From contig NZ_SJPV01000006.1 of NCBI RefSeq assembly GCF_007860135.1, forward strand, positions 442,127-506,126: 64,000 nt of DNA. Direction: 5' to 3'. A model generated the notes under the pieces. That model saw only the letters and a list, made by a program, of their open reading frames with translations, was not told where the DNA came from and searched no databases. The stretch comes from Novipirellula artificiosorum. GTDB lineage: Bacteria; Planctomycetota; Planctomycetia; Pirellulales; Pirellulaceae. The position numbers and the translations under genes are program-made. Shown piece by piece: positions 8,442-17,741 of the stretch; the stretch's first letter is position 1; every line of letters starts with the position of its first letter.

Positions 8442-9986
8442 ATGAACGCAAACCATCGCTTGAGCCACCGACGGTGTCACTCGTGGGTGATGAAGCTGCG
8501 AGGGATCATGCGGCCACTTCCTAGTGCCCTTCCCATCGCAAAAGCATGCAAAAGCGCACCGATCGCGGCGCGAAGGGCGACCCGTGTTGGCCGCTCGATC
8601 CTTGGCGTCGGCTTTGCACTCGGTATGGTGAACGCAGTGCCCGCCCAAATACCGTCTCCGGTCATCGTGGACCAACCTGCGATGGTGGAATCCGACTCTG
8701 CCTACTACTTGCCGCCACACGACCAGACGTTCGTGCAATCGTATGGGCCCGTGTTTCAGCAAGATAGCCAAGATGAGTCCGGGCTCAATTCGGCAGTCAG
8801 CAACGGTGGACTCACACTGCAGATGCTTCAGGCTCAAGCGGTTGTCGGCAACCCGTCGATTCAACGTGTCGAGGCTTTGGTGCAAGCGGCGCGGGGCCGC
8901 GCACTGCAGGTTGGCTTGAAAGCGAACCCGAATGTCGGTATCGATTTTCAGCAGCTTGGCAGTGATGGCCAGGCGGAACAATACGGCGTCTTTGTGGAGC
9001 AGGAGTTCATTCGACGCGAAAAACGCAGTCTAAGCCGGTCGGTCGTTCTGCAAGAAGTACGGCGATTGCAGCAGCAGTGGATGACGCAGCGGCAGCGCGT
9101 CATGACCGATGTGGAAATCGCGTTCATGCGCGTGCTTCGAGCCCAGCGGCAAATCGATGTGACGACCGATCTCGTGGAATTGAGCGAGAAGGCACTGAAT
9201 GTTGCAAAACAACTGTTCGAAGCTAAGGAAGTCAGCCGTAGCGACGTGTTACAAGCTGAATTAGAAGTGCAGGCAGCGAACATTTTGCTGGTCAATGCAA
9301 AGAACCGGCACACGGCGGCATGGCGAACGCTTTCTGCGGTGGCGAACCAACCGTTGATGGTTGCGCAACCGATTGCTGGGGACTTGATGGCGGAAACCGA
9401 GGAGTTGGACTTTGATGCTTCGCTTGCGAGGCTGTATTCCAGCAGTCCAGAAATTCGATCGGCCCAGACAGAAATTGAACGCGCCCGCACGAACGTTTGC
9501 CGGCAAAAGGTTGAACCGCTTCCGAACCTCACCGTAGCGGGGTTGATCAACTGGCGGGACAACGGCGCCAGTGGCGATCCCGATGGCGGTTTGGTTGTGT
9601 CCATTCCCTTGCCGGTTCACGATCGCAATCAGGGCGCGATCTGTGAAGCGCAGCAGCAATGGATTGCCGCCCAGCGTGCCTTGGAACAACTCCGTTGGCA
9701 ACTGCAACAGCGGTTGGTTCCCGTTTTCGAACGCTACCGAAATGCAAAAGAGCAGTCGGAACGCTACAAGAACCAAATCTTGCCGAAAGCGGCCGAAACA
9801 CTGACGCTGACTCGCGAAACCTATGAGTTGGGCGAGGTTAACTTTATCAACCTGTTGACCGCCCAGCGGACCTACGCCCAAACGCAACTGGCCTACATCG
9901 AATCGCTCGAATCGCTGCGAATTGCCGAAGCGGAGATCAACGGGATGTTGTTGCTGGGCAGTCTCGAAGCCAACCCCGGATCCTGA
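8442..9986 (+). CDS. TolC-family outer-membrane efflux protein
   Basis: 514 residues. A long basic N-terminus leads to a signal sequence (about residues 48-68, ending AVPAQ). The body has two related halves of long alpha-helices, typical of TolC/NodT proteins: VEALVQAARGRALQVGLKAN then VFVEQEFIRREKRSLSRSV, and in the second half SPEIRSAQTEIERARTNV, PLPVHDRNQGAI and TYELGEVNFINLLTAQRTY. Trimers form the outer-membrane channel for RND, ABC or HlyD-based exporters. It stands alone on the + strand. A later ATG (8490) is also possible as the start. A plausible but unproven partner set is the adaptor and M50/HlyD pair at the left edge. Confidence 0.9.
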   Translation: MNANHRLSHRRCHSWVMKLRGIMRPLPSALPIAKACKSAPIAARRATRVGRSILGVGFALGMVNAVPAQIPSPVIVDQPAMVESDSAYYLPPHDQTFVQSYGPVFQQDSQDESGLNSAVSNGGLTLQMLQAQAVVGNPSIQRVEALVQAARGRALQVGLKANPNVGIDFQQLGSDGQAEQYGVFVEQEFIRREKRSLSRSVVLQEVRRLQQQWMTQRQRVMTDVEIAFMRVLRAQRQIDVTTDLVELSEKALNVAKQLFEAKEVSRSDVLQAELEVQAANILLVNAKNRHTAAWRTLSAVANQPLMVAQPIAGDLMAETEELDFDASLARLYSSSPEIRSAQTEIERARTNVCRQKVEPLPNLTVAGLINWRDNGASGDPDGGLVVSIPLPVHDRNQGAICEAQQQWIAAQRALEQLRWQLQQRLVPVFERYRNAKEQSERYKNQILPKAAETLTLTRETYELGEVNFINLLTAQRTYAQTQLAYIESLESLRIAEAEINGMLLLGSLEANPGS

Positions 9987-10019
9987 CACCTCGCAATCAC
10001 GCGGAGGTGATGCGAGGTG
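9987..10019. terminator. Hairpin between convergent TolC and DUF1080 genes
   Basis: CACCTCGCAATCAC (9987-10000) pairs with GTGATGCGAGGTG (10007-10019) with one bulged A and a six-base loop. It lies directly after the TolC stop and before the end of the opposing gene, as expected for a two-way terminator. There is no T-run, so intrinsic termination may be weak. Confidence 0.55.
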
Positions 10020-10043
10020 GTGGGGGCTGCGATGGATCGATCC

Positions 10044-11366
10044 TTACTTCATTGGGCTCGGCAGTTGCTTGATCGAAACCTTCCGAAACTCGACAGGATC
10101 ATTGTGTCCGGCGAATCCAAAGTAACCGCTCGCGCGGTCTTTTCCAGGGTGAGCTCGATCGGCCATGAAGTCCGTGACCTCCGAGAGATCGGTGTCCAAA
10201 ATCACGTTCCCATTCAATTCCACCTTGATTCGACTTCCATCCACCGTGACTTCTTGGAAATTCCACTCTCCGGTTTCTCGCAAGTAGCCTCGATGAGCTG
10301 CTGCCATTCCGTAAGCCGAACCGTGATACTGTCGCGCGTCGAGCTTGGCAAACTTGGGGTGCTCCGAATCGAGCACTTGCAACTCGCACATGCCGTTGTA
10401 GGCTGTGTCACCTACGCCAGGCGATCGCAGTGCCAAACCGTTGTTGCCACCGGGAGGCAAGCGAAACTCAACTCTGGCGACAAAGTTGCTATACTCTTTG
10501 TCGAACAGCAGTAGGCCGCCGCGGCCGGGTTTGCAGCGGATCGCCCCCTCGACGACCTCATAATCATCCAGTGGACCTTTCCATCCGCTTAAATCGCTGC
10601 CATTGAAAATCGATTCGAATCCCTCGCTGCGATGCTGGCTCAAGTAGTCGTTCGCTTCTTCTGCCGAATACTCGCGAACGAATAGATTGCGCCAGCGAAT
10701 CTCGCCCCCATGCGTTTGCAGTTCAATGGGGCCGGTCGCGAACAGAGGCGATTGGCGGTCCCAATAGTTCTCCATGATCGCGTGATCGACCACCATCTTG
10801 TCGTTCAACCAAACGCTTGTTCTGGCTCCCACCTGAATGATGCGGAACGAATTCCATTCTCCAAACGGCTTGTCCGCCAACACCGAGGGGTCTTTGCCGG
10901 GCGCCCCAGCGCTATTGTTCCAAAGCCCACCACTGCCTTTGTCTGCGCCGAGCTTTCGGGCGGACTCGTTCGTGGAATCCCAAATTTGGACTTGCGGGGT
11001 TCCCTTCAAGTAGATGCCGCTGTCGGCCAACTGAACGGTCTTGTATTCGATCAACAGTTCGTAGTCACCGAAGTCCTCGCTGGTGACGAGATAGGGCCCG
11101 GCGCCATCGTTGACCAATTCTCCGTTCTCCACGGTCCAATGGACCGTGGCCTGATCCGTCCAGTCGGTGATCTTGGACGTGGCATCCGACTCAGACATCT
11201 TCGCCAATTCGATCGGGCTAAAGTGCGGGCGTCCTTGCCAGCCGTCGAGCGTCTTCCCGTCGAAAAGGGGGCGAAACCCTTCGGGCGGGGCTTCGGCAGA
11301 TGCGGGCATACAGGTCAGGCAAGCCATCAGACTTGTGAAGAGGATTGCATGGAAGTCGTGTTTCAT
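10044..11366 (-). CDS. Secreted protein with two DUF1080 (3-keto-disaccharide hydrolase) domains
   Basis: 440 residues with a clear Sec signal peptide (cleavage probably after MPASA). Two copies of the DUF1080 fold follow. The first starts at GFRPLFDGKTLDGWQGR (about 31) and the second at GFESIFNGSDLSGWKG (about 250), each with the family's ELLIEYK / ARVEFRLP strand and a G-I-Y or G-L-A-LR segment. DUF1080 is a concanavalin-like beta-sandwich; some characterised members hydrolyse 3-keto-glycosides. That fits Gfo/Idh/MocA enzymes, which can make 3-keto sugars, although the oxidoreductase genes here are not adjacent. It probably acts in the periplasm or outside the cell. Confidence 0.88.
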   Translation of the reverse strand: MKHDFHAILFTSLMACLTCMPASAEAPPEGFRPLFDGKTLDGWQGRPHFSPIELAKMSESDATSKITDWTDQATVHWTVENGELVNDGAGPYLVTSEDFGDYELLIEYKTVQLADSGIYLKGTPQVQIWDSTNESARKLGADKGSGGLWNNSAGAPGKDPSVLADKPFGEWNSFRIIQVGARTSVWLNDKMVVDHAIMENYWDRQSPLFATGPIELQTHGGEIRWRNLFVREYSAEEANDYLSQHRSEGFESIFNGSDLSGWKGPLDDYEVVEGAIRCKPGRGGLLLFDKEYSNFVARVEFRLPPGGNNGLALRSPGVGDTAYNGMCELQVLDSEHPKFAKLDARQYHGSAYGMAAAHRGYLRETGEWNFQEVTVDGSRIKVELNGNVILDTDLSEVTDFMADRAHPGKDRASGYFGFAGHNDPVEFRKVSIKQLPSPMK

Positions 11367-11457
11367 CAGGTAGGCCTCAAAGGGGGGGGAAATCGCTCAG
11401 CTTTGGATGCCTATGTTAGCAGCAATCGGAGACGGAGGTTCAGGCCGTGGCGATCCG

Positions 11458-11602
11458 ATTTGGAGAACCTACCCGAAAAGGGGGCTGACCCTCTGTTGGT
11501 CTGAGCGTATCGGTAGCGAATCCATTGGAAAACAACAAGTTTTTTAGCAATCGAAACGGCGGTCGACAAAGGGTCAGAGCCCTTTTCGGATAGGTCCTGA
11601 AT
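11458..11602. repeat. MITE-like element with about 43-base inverted ends
   Basis: The left end (11458-11501, containing CCGAAAAGGGGGCTGACCCT) and the reverse complement of the right end (11560-11602, containing CCGAAAAGGGCTCTGACCCT) match with few differences. About 58 bases lie between, with no coding potential. The element sits a few bases after the trpD stop. Size and shape fit a small non-autonomous element or a long hairpin repeat. No target-site duplication is clear. Confidence 0.55.
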
Positions 11603-11613
11603 CTTTTTAGCGT

Positions 11614-12621
11614 CTATTCTCTCAACGACGCCAATTTCTGATTGGCTGCACCTGAATCGATTGTGTGGGCTGCGATTTCGCATCCCGCTTTCAATTGGGT
11701 TGCCTTCCCCACCAAGACGAGGGCAGCGGCGGTTCCCGCGATCACCGTGTCTCGACAGGGCCCGGGTTCGCCTTCCAGGATGCGTCGGATGATTCCCGCA
11801 CTCTCGGTCGGATCAGCGGCCGCCAAGGCATCACGCCCGGCAGGCAACAGCCCAAAATCCGCAGGAGTCCACTGATGTCGCTGCACTCCCAGCGGGCCCA
11901 CATCGATCACGTTGGTTGGCCCTTGGAGTGAAACTTCGTCCTGGCCATCGAGAGCGTGAACGATAAACGAACGTGTCGTCCCAATTTGGCTGATCGCGTC
12001 GGCAACCATCGATTGGGTTTCGCTACTTGGGGTGCCCAATAATTGGTGAGTCGCGCCAGCGGGATTGCAGAGGGGACCGAGTAGGTTGAACAAAGTCTTC
12101 ACACCGAGTCTTCGGCGGACGCCGACGACATGCTTCATCGCGGGATGCAGTTTCGCGGCGAAACAGAAACAAATGCCATTTTCTTCGAGCCGCTTGGCGA
12201 CCGATGCTGCATCCGATTCGATCGGGACGCCGAGCACTTCAAGCACATCGGCTGAGCCGGTAAGGCTGGTCGCTTTCCGATTGCCATGTTTTGCGACCGC
12301 CACGCCCGCAGCAGCTGCCACAATGGCCACCGCCGTACTGATGTTGAATGTTCCGCTGCTGCTGCCACCGGTGCCACAGGTATCGAGCAGCACTTCATGA
12401 GAATGAGGGATTTGGGTCATATGACGGCGTAAGGCCCGAGCGGCCCCCACCAATTCGCTGACCGATTCGCCTTTCGCTTTCAATGCCAATAGCAACGCCG
12501 CAACCTCGTCCTCTTCCGCTTCCCCATCGAGCATCGAATCGATCAACTCGCTCGTTTGTTCTTCGGAAAGGTCTGTTCCCGAGGTGGCCTGGGCGATCGC
12601 AGTAACAAATCGTGATGACAT
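11614..12621 (-). CDS. trpD: Anthranilate phosphoribosyltransferase
   Basis: 335 residues, the normal length. It transfers phosphoribose from PRPP to anthranilate in tryptophan synthesis, in the cytoplasm. Diagnostic motifs are present: the PRPP loop DTCGTGGSSSGTFNIST, KHGNRKATSLTGSADVLE, and the anthranilate-binding region HPAMKHVVGVRRRLGVKT followed by FNLLGPLCNPA. The N-terminal helical domain (LSEEQTSELIDSMLDGEAEE) is complete. No other trp gene is close, so the pathway genes are scattered. It diverges from the nucleoside hydrolase gene. The closest alternative, thymidine phosphorylase, is ruled out by the motif set and length. Confidence 0.96.
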   Translation of the reverse strand: MSSRFVTAIAQATSGTDLSEEQTSELIDSMLDGEAEEDEVAALLLALKAKGESVSELVGAARALRRHMTQIPHSHEVLLDTCGTGGSSSGTFNISTAVAIVAAAAGVAVAKHGNRKATSLTGSADVLEVLGVPIESDAASVAKRLEENGICFCFAAKLHPAMKHVVGVRRRLGVKTLFNLLGPLCNPAGATHQLLGTPSSETQSMVADAISQIGTTRSFIVHALDGQDEVSLQGPTNVIDVGPLGVQRHQWTPADFGLLPAGRDALAAADPTESAGIIRRILEGEPGPCRDTVIAGTAAALVLVGKATQLKAGCEIAAHTIDSGAANQKLASLRE

Positions 12622-12758
12622 GGGGGATTCTCAGGGCGATTTTGGTAATTCGGGACGTCCGTCTCGTGGACAAAATTCAAATGGAATCGACTAAATTGTA
12701 GTTCTCACAGGCTACTGCGGCCTCGTCATTGAAAAGTATTGCCATTACACTTAAGCCT

Positions 12759-13700
12759 ATGACACGCAAGATCATTATCGATTGTGACCCAGGTATTGAC
12801 GATGCTGCGGCGCTATGCATCGCGCTGTTCGACCCTCGGGTGGAAGTGTTGGCGATTACGGCGACAGCGGGTACGGTCGACTCGGATCAAGCGACTTGCA
12901 ACGTAACGTCCATTTTGCAGCATCTTGACCCGTCGCGATACCCACGCATCGGCAAAGCGTCTGTTCCGGATGACGCAGCCGTGATTGACGACCGCCATCT
13001 GAACGGCCCTGACGGTCTTGGGGGGTGTCACTTCCAAGATTCGGCTCGCCAACACTTGCTGCCGAGCGGAAAGGTCATCGCGGAGCTGTTGAGACAACAT
13101 CCGGGACAAGTCACGATCGTCTGTTTGGGTCCGCTGACGAATTTATCAAAGCTGTTCCAGCGCGACCCCGGCGTGGTGCCCTTGATCGATAAGATTGTGA
13201 TCAGCGGTGGATCGGTTTCGCATCCTGGTAATGTGACCGCAGCTGCAGAGTTCAACATGTACTTCGACGCGTTGGCATCGCGCGACGTGCTGGCGTCGGC
13301 GACGACCAAGAGCATGGTACCGTTGGATGTGACCGATGCGCTGCGATTTGGCGTGGACCTGCTTGAGAGATTACCGTCCAAGAACACGCGTGCCGGTGAT
13401 CTGTTGCATCGAATCTTTTCGTATGCCTTCCGAGCGGCTCATCAGCAGCTTGGCCGAGAATTGATACCGCTCCGCGACGCGGCCACCTTGATGGCGGTGA
13501 TCGAACCCGACTTGTTTACTTGGCGAAATATGGCGGGGCGAGTCGAAACGAAAGGCGAGTTGACTCGAGGGGTGACCGTTTTTGATCAACGAATGCGACG
13601 CGAATGGCCATTGAATATGGAAGTCGCCGTTGGCGTCGATGAGGAGGCCGTCAAAGAGATGGTCCTACGCGGTCTGAAATACGCCGGCCAAGAAACCTAA
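12759..13700 (+). CDS. Inosine-uridine-type nucleoside hydrolase
   Basis: 313 residues from the ATG at 12759; the family's MTRKIIIDCDPGIDDA start settles the choice over the upstream TTG. The calcium-binding DCDPGIDDA motif is complete, and SGGSVSHPGNVTAAAEFN matches the family's active-site region. The last Asp of the metal site lies in VPLDVTDAL. These enzymes cleave N-glycosidic bonds of nucleosides for base salvage, in the cytoplasm. Specificity (purine, pyrimidine or broad) cannot be read directly. It converges with the epimerase gene, with 15 bases between the stops. Confidence 0.92.
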   Translation: MTRKIIIDCDPGIDDAAALCIALFDPRVEVLAITATAGTVDSDQATCNVTSILQHLDPSRYPRIGKASVPDDAAVIDDRHLNGPDGLGGCHFQDSARQHLLPSGKVIAELLRQHPGQVTIVCLGPLTNLSKLFQRDPGVVPLIDKIVISGGSVSHPGNVTAAAEFNMYFDALASRDVLASATTKSMVPLDVTDALRFGVDLLERLPSKNTRAGDLLHRIFSYAFRAAHQQLGRELIPLRDAATLMAVIEPDLFTWRNMAGRVETKGELTRGVTVFDQRMRREWPLNMEVAVGVDEEAVKEMVLRGLKYAGQET

Positions 13701-13715
13701 TCCAGGGCTGGCGCC

Positions 13716-14720
13716 CTAACCGGCGGAATGCTCACCGAAACGTTTGGCGAGTGACTTCAGTCCTTCGTCCATCGAAAGGCGTACGCGGTATCCCAGTCGC
13801 TGTTTTGCAGCCGTGATATCAAAATAGTGGTCTTTGGCCAATTGTGCCGCGACAAATCGAGTCATCGGCGGTTCACTCGTTCGGCCTGTGATCCGATATA
13901 GGCCCTCCAAGCATGCGCCAATCCGGTAGGCCGATGCATAGCGGATCCTGCGGTCCGGGCAAGGCACTCCGGCCAGCTCGCAAAGTTGGCTAATCCAATC
14001 CCAGCACGATACCGGTTCGTCTTGGGCGATAAAGTAGGCCCGTCCACCCGCCGTTTGCGGTGCCGATTGCAAGGCGTCGATGGCATCGAGGTGCGCGGCC
14101 GCGGCGTTGATCACGTGAACCGTATCGACGACGTTCGTCCCCTCCCCAACGATTCTCAGCCGCCCCCGCTTGGCACGATCGATGATCCGCGGAAGGAGGT
14201 GGGGATCGTCGTTCCCCCAAATCAAATGCGGACGAAGCGCAGCGGTGTGCAGTTGGCCCGGAACATGCGAATTGAGGATCGCTTGTTCCGCCAGAGCTTT
14301 GCTGTGTGGATAGTGACAGAGCCAGGTTTTGGGGTATTCCACTTGTTCATCCACCCCGCGTTGATCCTTACCATCGAAGGTCACGCTCGGGCTGCTGGTG
14401 AACACCAAGCTGCGAATTTCGGCGGACCGGCAAGCATCGATCACATGCTCGGTTGCCAAGGTGTTGATGGAATAAAAATGCTGCCAAGGCCCCCACACGC
14501 CTGCAACCGCAGCCGTGTGCACGACCGCGTCGATGTTGCGGATCTTCGCTAAGCAAAACGAACGATCCCGTAAATCACCCTGATGATGCTGCATGCCCAG
14601 TCGAAGGAGGTCGGGATACGTTTGCCGTGAAATGCCAACAACCTCGTCGCCGCGAGCGATCAATTGACGCACGATTTCACGACCGAGGAATCCGCCACAG
14701 CCGGTAACAAGGACGCGCAT
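13716..14720 (-). CDS. NAD-dependent epimerase/dehydratase (3-beta-HSD-like SDR)
   Basis: 334 residues from the ATG at 14720; an in-frame TTG lies 12 bases upstream. The extended-SDR Rossmann motif VTGCGGFLGREIV is at the N-terminus. The catalytic Tyr-Lys pair is in YPHSKALAE, with the Ser in FTSSPSVTFDG. The segment HVINAAAAHLDAIDAL is typical of the 3-beta-hydroxysteroid dehydrogenase-like branch, as found in bacterial sterol/hopanoid, dihydroflavonol-reductase-like and olefin pathways. The substrate remains open. The lipoprotein gene on the same strand ends 36 bases upstream, so co-transcription is possible. Confidence 0.88.
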   Translation of the reverse strand: MRVLVTGCGGFLGREIVRQLIARGDEVVGISRQTYPDLLRLGMQHHQGDLRDRSFCLAKIRNIDAVVHTAAVAGVWGPWQHFYSINTLATEHVIDACRSAEIRSLVFTSSPSVTFDGKDQRGVDEQVEYPKTWLCHYPHSKALAEQAILNSHVPGQLHTAALRPHLIWGNDDPHLLPRIIDRAKRGRLRIVGEGTNVVDTVHVINAAAAHLDAIDALQSAPQTAGGRAYFIAQDEPVSCWDWISQLCELAGVPCPDRRIRYASAYRIGACLEGLYRITGRTSEPPMTRFVAAQLAKDHYFDITAAKQRLGYRVRLSMDEGLKSLAKRFGEHSAG

Positions 14721-14755
14721 GACAAAGGACAAAAAAGTGGGAGGATGGCAGAGGT

Positions 14756-15613
14756 CTATTCGGCTATCGTCGGCATTTTGTCAATTTTGATCAAGACGAC
14801 CAATTGCTGTTCCGTTTGGCTGGCCGAGTCGCCGGACATCATTTGCTTTCCGAGCCCGATCGCGGGTTGCGTCGCCGTCACGACAAACATGTCGCCTTCG
14901 CCGCCGACCCATTCGATATCCAGGGCGTCAAACGACCAAGTGTCGCGACGCGAATCAATGCGGATTGCGGAATCACTCGGGACCCACTTTTGGCGAGCTT
15001 GGCCATGTTGAATCTCGGGACGACATTTCAGTTCGATTTGCCCTGAGATCGACGTTTTTGATGGAGTGATCGCCAACAAACTATGTGGGTCCTCGAGGGT
15101 CTTACCGATTGTTTTTCCATCCAACTTCACTAACGTGACTTGGCTTCCCGAGATCGGATGGCGAAGAGGCAATTCATGTCGCTTGCCAAAACGCATCGGG
15201 ATGCGCTTTGATCCACTGGACAAATCGGTAGCGACATCGGCTTCACTCAGAAAGACATCCACCACGTCGGCCGGACGCGACAAATGCGACAATCGAGACT
15301 GAAACTGTTCTTTGCGAATGACCTTTCCGACCCGCAATCCGTTGGCTAACAAATCACGGCGCCGTCCCGGATCAATCACCATCTCGTCGACCCATTGCCA
15401 GAGGGATGCGACTTCGTCGGGACCAAGTCGGTTGGACTCAATCGGATGAAATCCCACGTTCAGTACGATCGCCCGGGAGCTTTCGGTGGCGGCGAACAGG
15501 GTGTCGGGGTTCGGCTGCGTCTCGTCGCTACGGCTCGATCGATCGGTCCAAGAGGCGCAGCCCGCAGCGATCAGGGCCACGACGGCGGTAAGCATCAGCG
15601 AAGCTCGCGTCAT
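14756..15613 (-). CDS. Predicted lipoprotein of unknown function
   Basis: 285 residues from the ATG at 15613, which gives a tight lipoprotein signal MTRASLMLTAVVALIAAGC; a TTG 18 bases upstream is the alternative. The LIAAGC lipobox predicts a lipid-anchored protein. I recognise no domain in the remainder, which is mixed alpha/beta with no repeats. It contains IGLGKQMMSGDSASQTEQQL near the C-terminus. It lies upstream of the epimerase gene on the same strand. Confidence 0.75.
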   Translation of the reverse strand: MTRASLMLTAVVALIAAGCASWTDRSSRSDETQPNPDTLFAATESSRAIVLNVGFHPIESNRLGPDEVASLWQWVDEMVIDPGRRRDLLANGLRVGKVIRKEQFQSRLSHLSRPADVVDVFLSEADVATDLSSGSKRIPMRFGKRHELPLRHPISGSQVTLVKLDGKTIGKTLEDPHSLLAITPSKTSISGQIELKCRPEIQHGQARQKWVPSDSAIRIDSRRDTWSFDALDIEWVGGEGDMFVVTATQPAIGLGKQMMSGDSASQTEQQLVVLIKIDKMPTIAE

Positions 15614-15912
15614 GCGACCGATTCGATCCAAGGGATAGACTCCTTATCAGGTGCCGCGGTGCCGTAGCGCCGCCTCGATTTTCAGTGATTGCACCACAGA
15701 GTCGTTGGCGCGAGTGCACCTTACGAAGCCTTGCGATCGAACGTCAAGAGAATGTGTTGACCAAAACGTCAGAAACATCCGCTCGTGGCTGCTCCCTGCC
15801 AAGAAGGTTGTTTCGAGCTTTTTGCGACTTTCTTCTGCAGGGGTCGTTGCTTCGGCCCAGGGTGCCCGGTCACAATGCAGCTTTTCGCTTCAAGAACGTA
15901 GACGGCTGACCG

Positions 15913-16632
15913 ATGGAAGACCTTGATGTTGCCCGAATTGCTGAATACTTGCATGTGACGCCGAATCAGGTGATCAAGATGGCCGATCGGGGGCGGCTGC
16001 CGGCTAGAAAGGTTGGCGGGACCTGGCATTTCAGCGAAGCCGAAATCCATCATTGGCTCGAGGAACGGATTGGAGCGAGTGATTCCTTGCAACTGGACAA
16101 GGTCCAGCAGGTGCTCGATCGCGTCTCGCCGGCCGCTGTCGATCGACCGATCGCTCAGTTATGCGAGGTGGATACGATCGCCGTTCCTTTGAACGCCCGG
16201 ACTCGAGGCTCGGTGATCCGTTCGATGTCGGAATTGGCGACCAAATCGGGCCTGATGTGGGACGCGGCTGCGATGGGAGAGGCGGTGAACGCACGTGAAC
16301 AGATGCACCCAACGGCGCTCGATTGTGGCGTCGCCCTGCTTCACCCCCGCCGACCTCAAACCTCGATCTTGGCCGATTCCGTGATCGCGTTGGGGATCTG
16401 TCCGGCGGCGATACCCTTTGCGGATCGCGGCCAATTGACGGACGTTTTCTTTCTGATTTGCTCTTTCGATGACGCCATTCACCTTCGTATCCTGGCCAAG
16501 TTGAGCCGCATGGTGGTCGAGCCTTCGTTCCTTGCCGCGCTTCGCCAGTGCCAAACCGCTGGTGAGGCTTGGGGCTGTTTGCAGGACTGTGAACAGCGGG
16601 TGGATGAGGCGATTGCGTCACACGGCTCCTAA
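15913..16632 (+). CDS. Excisionase-type HTH fused to PTS EIIA-like (PtsN-type) domain
   Basis: 239 residues. Residues 1-50 form a MerR/excisionase-like helix-turn-helix (ARIAEYLHVTPNQVIKMADR, then KVGGTWHFSEAEIHHWLEER). Residues about 85-235 match the fructose/nitrogen-type EIIA fold, with the phospho-His expected at position 144 in ALDCGVALLHPRRP. PtsN-type proteins are regulatory, receiving phosphate from HPr-like carriers, rather than transporting sugar. Fusion to a DNA-binding domain suggests phosphorylation-dependent transcription control, which is inference. The next gene starts 54 bases on with a strong AAGGAGG site and is probably co-transcribed. Confidence 0.82.
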   Translation: MEDLDVARIAEYLHVTPNQVIKMADRGRLPARKVGGTWHFSEAEIHHWLEERIGASDSLQLDKVQQVLDRVSPAAVDRPIAQLCEVDTIAVPLNARTRGSVIRSMSELATKSGLMWDAAAMGEAVNAREQMHPTALDCGVALLHPRRPQTSILADSVIALGICPAAIPFADRGQLTDVFFLICSFDDAIHLRILAKLSRMVVEPSFLAALRQCQTAGEAWGCLQDCEQRVDEAIASHGS

Positions 16633-16685
16633 GCAGAAAACGTTACGCTGGCGTCGGATGCTTCGTCTCGTTTCAAGGAGGATCG

Positions 16686-17516
16686 ATGAAAGTCACGACA
16701 ACTACCGCCGCCGATTCCTGTCGTACCTTGCTGTGGATTGGTAGCCGAAGGCCCCCCGAATTCCGTGCTGCCTACGCTCACTGCGAATCAGCGTCGGCCC
16801 AGATCGCACATCGGAAGTCGGTTGACGAGGCGACTCGCAAGGCGGCGACCGATGTGGACCGAATCGTCTTGGCGCGGACCGATCGTGCTGCATTTGATTG
16901 GAAGGCCGCCTTGTCGCTTCGTAGCCTCTTCCCGAATGCGAAAATTCTCTGTTTGTTGGGTCGACTTTGCGAAGGTGTTTGTCATACCGAACGATTTGCG
17001 ATTGGCGAATGTAAACGGGATGCCGAGCTGCCGATTCTAAGTTGGCACCACTGGAAACCGTTCTTGCCGAGTTGGATTGGCACGACGGGGCCATCCTCAG
17101 AGGCCATGCCTCCAAAAGCCACGATCGCCGTCGTCGCGGCAACGTTATCGATCGCGGAACCGATGATGGAGTTGATGGAGGGCCACTCCGATCGATCCGA
17201 TGGCAACGCAGTGGTATGGATGCGGAAGCCGACGCCGCATTTTGTGCGTCATGTCGATTGGACCCTCTGGGACGATTCGTACGCGTCGCCAACGTCGGTT
17301 GCAAACTGGAAAAGTCGAACCGAACAAATGAGTTTATCGTTCGGCGCGAAACATGCGTGGTTGGTCAATAGCCCGCGTCCCCACCAAGTTGCCGCCGCAC
17401 GGCTAGCTGGCATTGAAACGGTCATTGGCAAGCCGTTTCAAATTGCTGCCTTGATAGAATGGCTCCGCCGCAGCGGATGTGAACCGAGTGTGGCTGATTG
17501 GAAACGGGTCGCCTAG
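16686..17516 (+). CDS. Conserved-looking orphan downstream of the HTH-EIIA gene
   Basis: 276 residues with an AAGGAGG ribosome site five bases before the ATG. I do not recognise the family. Features are alternating hydrophobic strands (RTLLWIGSR, DRIVLARTDR, KILCLLGRLCEG, ATIAVVAATLSIAEPMMELM) and a C-terminal segment (HAWLVNSPRPHQVAAARLAG, then ETVIGKPFQIAALIEWLR) that recalls the end of a receiver-like or Rossmann-like alpha/beta fold. No signal peptide or membrane helix is seen. It follows the HTH-EIIA gene by 54 bases, so a linked regulatory role is possible but unproven. Confidence 0.7.
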   Translation: MKVTTTTAADSCRTLLWIGSRRPPEFRAAYAHCESASAQIAHRKSVDEATRKAATDVDRIVLARTDRAAFDWKAALSLRSLFPNAKILCLLGRLCEGVCHTERFAIGECKRDAELPILSWHHWKPFLPSWIGTTGPSSEAMPPKATIAVVAATLSIAEPMMELMEGHSDRSDGNAVVWMRKPTPHFVRHVDWTLWDDSYASPTSVANWKSRTEQMSLSFGAKHAWLVNSPRPHQVAAARLAGIETVIGKPFQIAALIEWLRRSGCEPSVADWKRVA

Positions 17517-17618
17517 CTCTTTGTCAAAACGAAGGATTTGGGTTGCCGATAGTGAATGTTGCTAAAGAGCCATGACCCGAATGATTGAGCTGTAACAAAG
17601 CGCTCGTTTAGGGGGGCC

Positions 17619-17656
17619 AAAAAAAATCCTCGGCCGCGAAGGGTTCGCGACCGAGG
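17619..17656 (-). terminator. Rho-independent terminator of the cysteine-rich gene
   Basis: The stem CCTCGGCCGCGAA (17628-17640) pairs with TTCGCGACCGAGG (17644-17656) with one mismatch and a three-base loop. Read on the minus strand it is followed by eight T (17619-17626). It sits about 85 bases after the stop of the minus-strand cysteine-rich gene, in the right orientation. Confidence 0.88.
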
Positions 17657-17741
17657 ACTTTGTCTTTTCTTCTCGTGATCCGCTTTGTACGGTTACAAAC
17701 GCGTCACACGATAGCTTGAATCTGCTTCGAAACGGAGCCGA

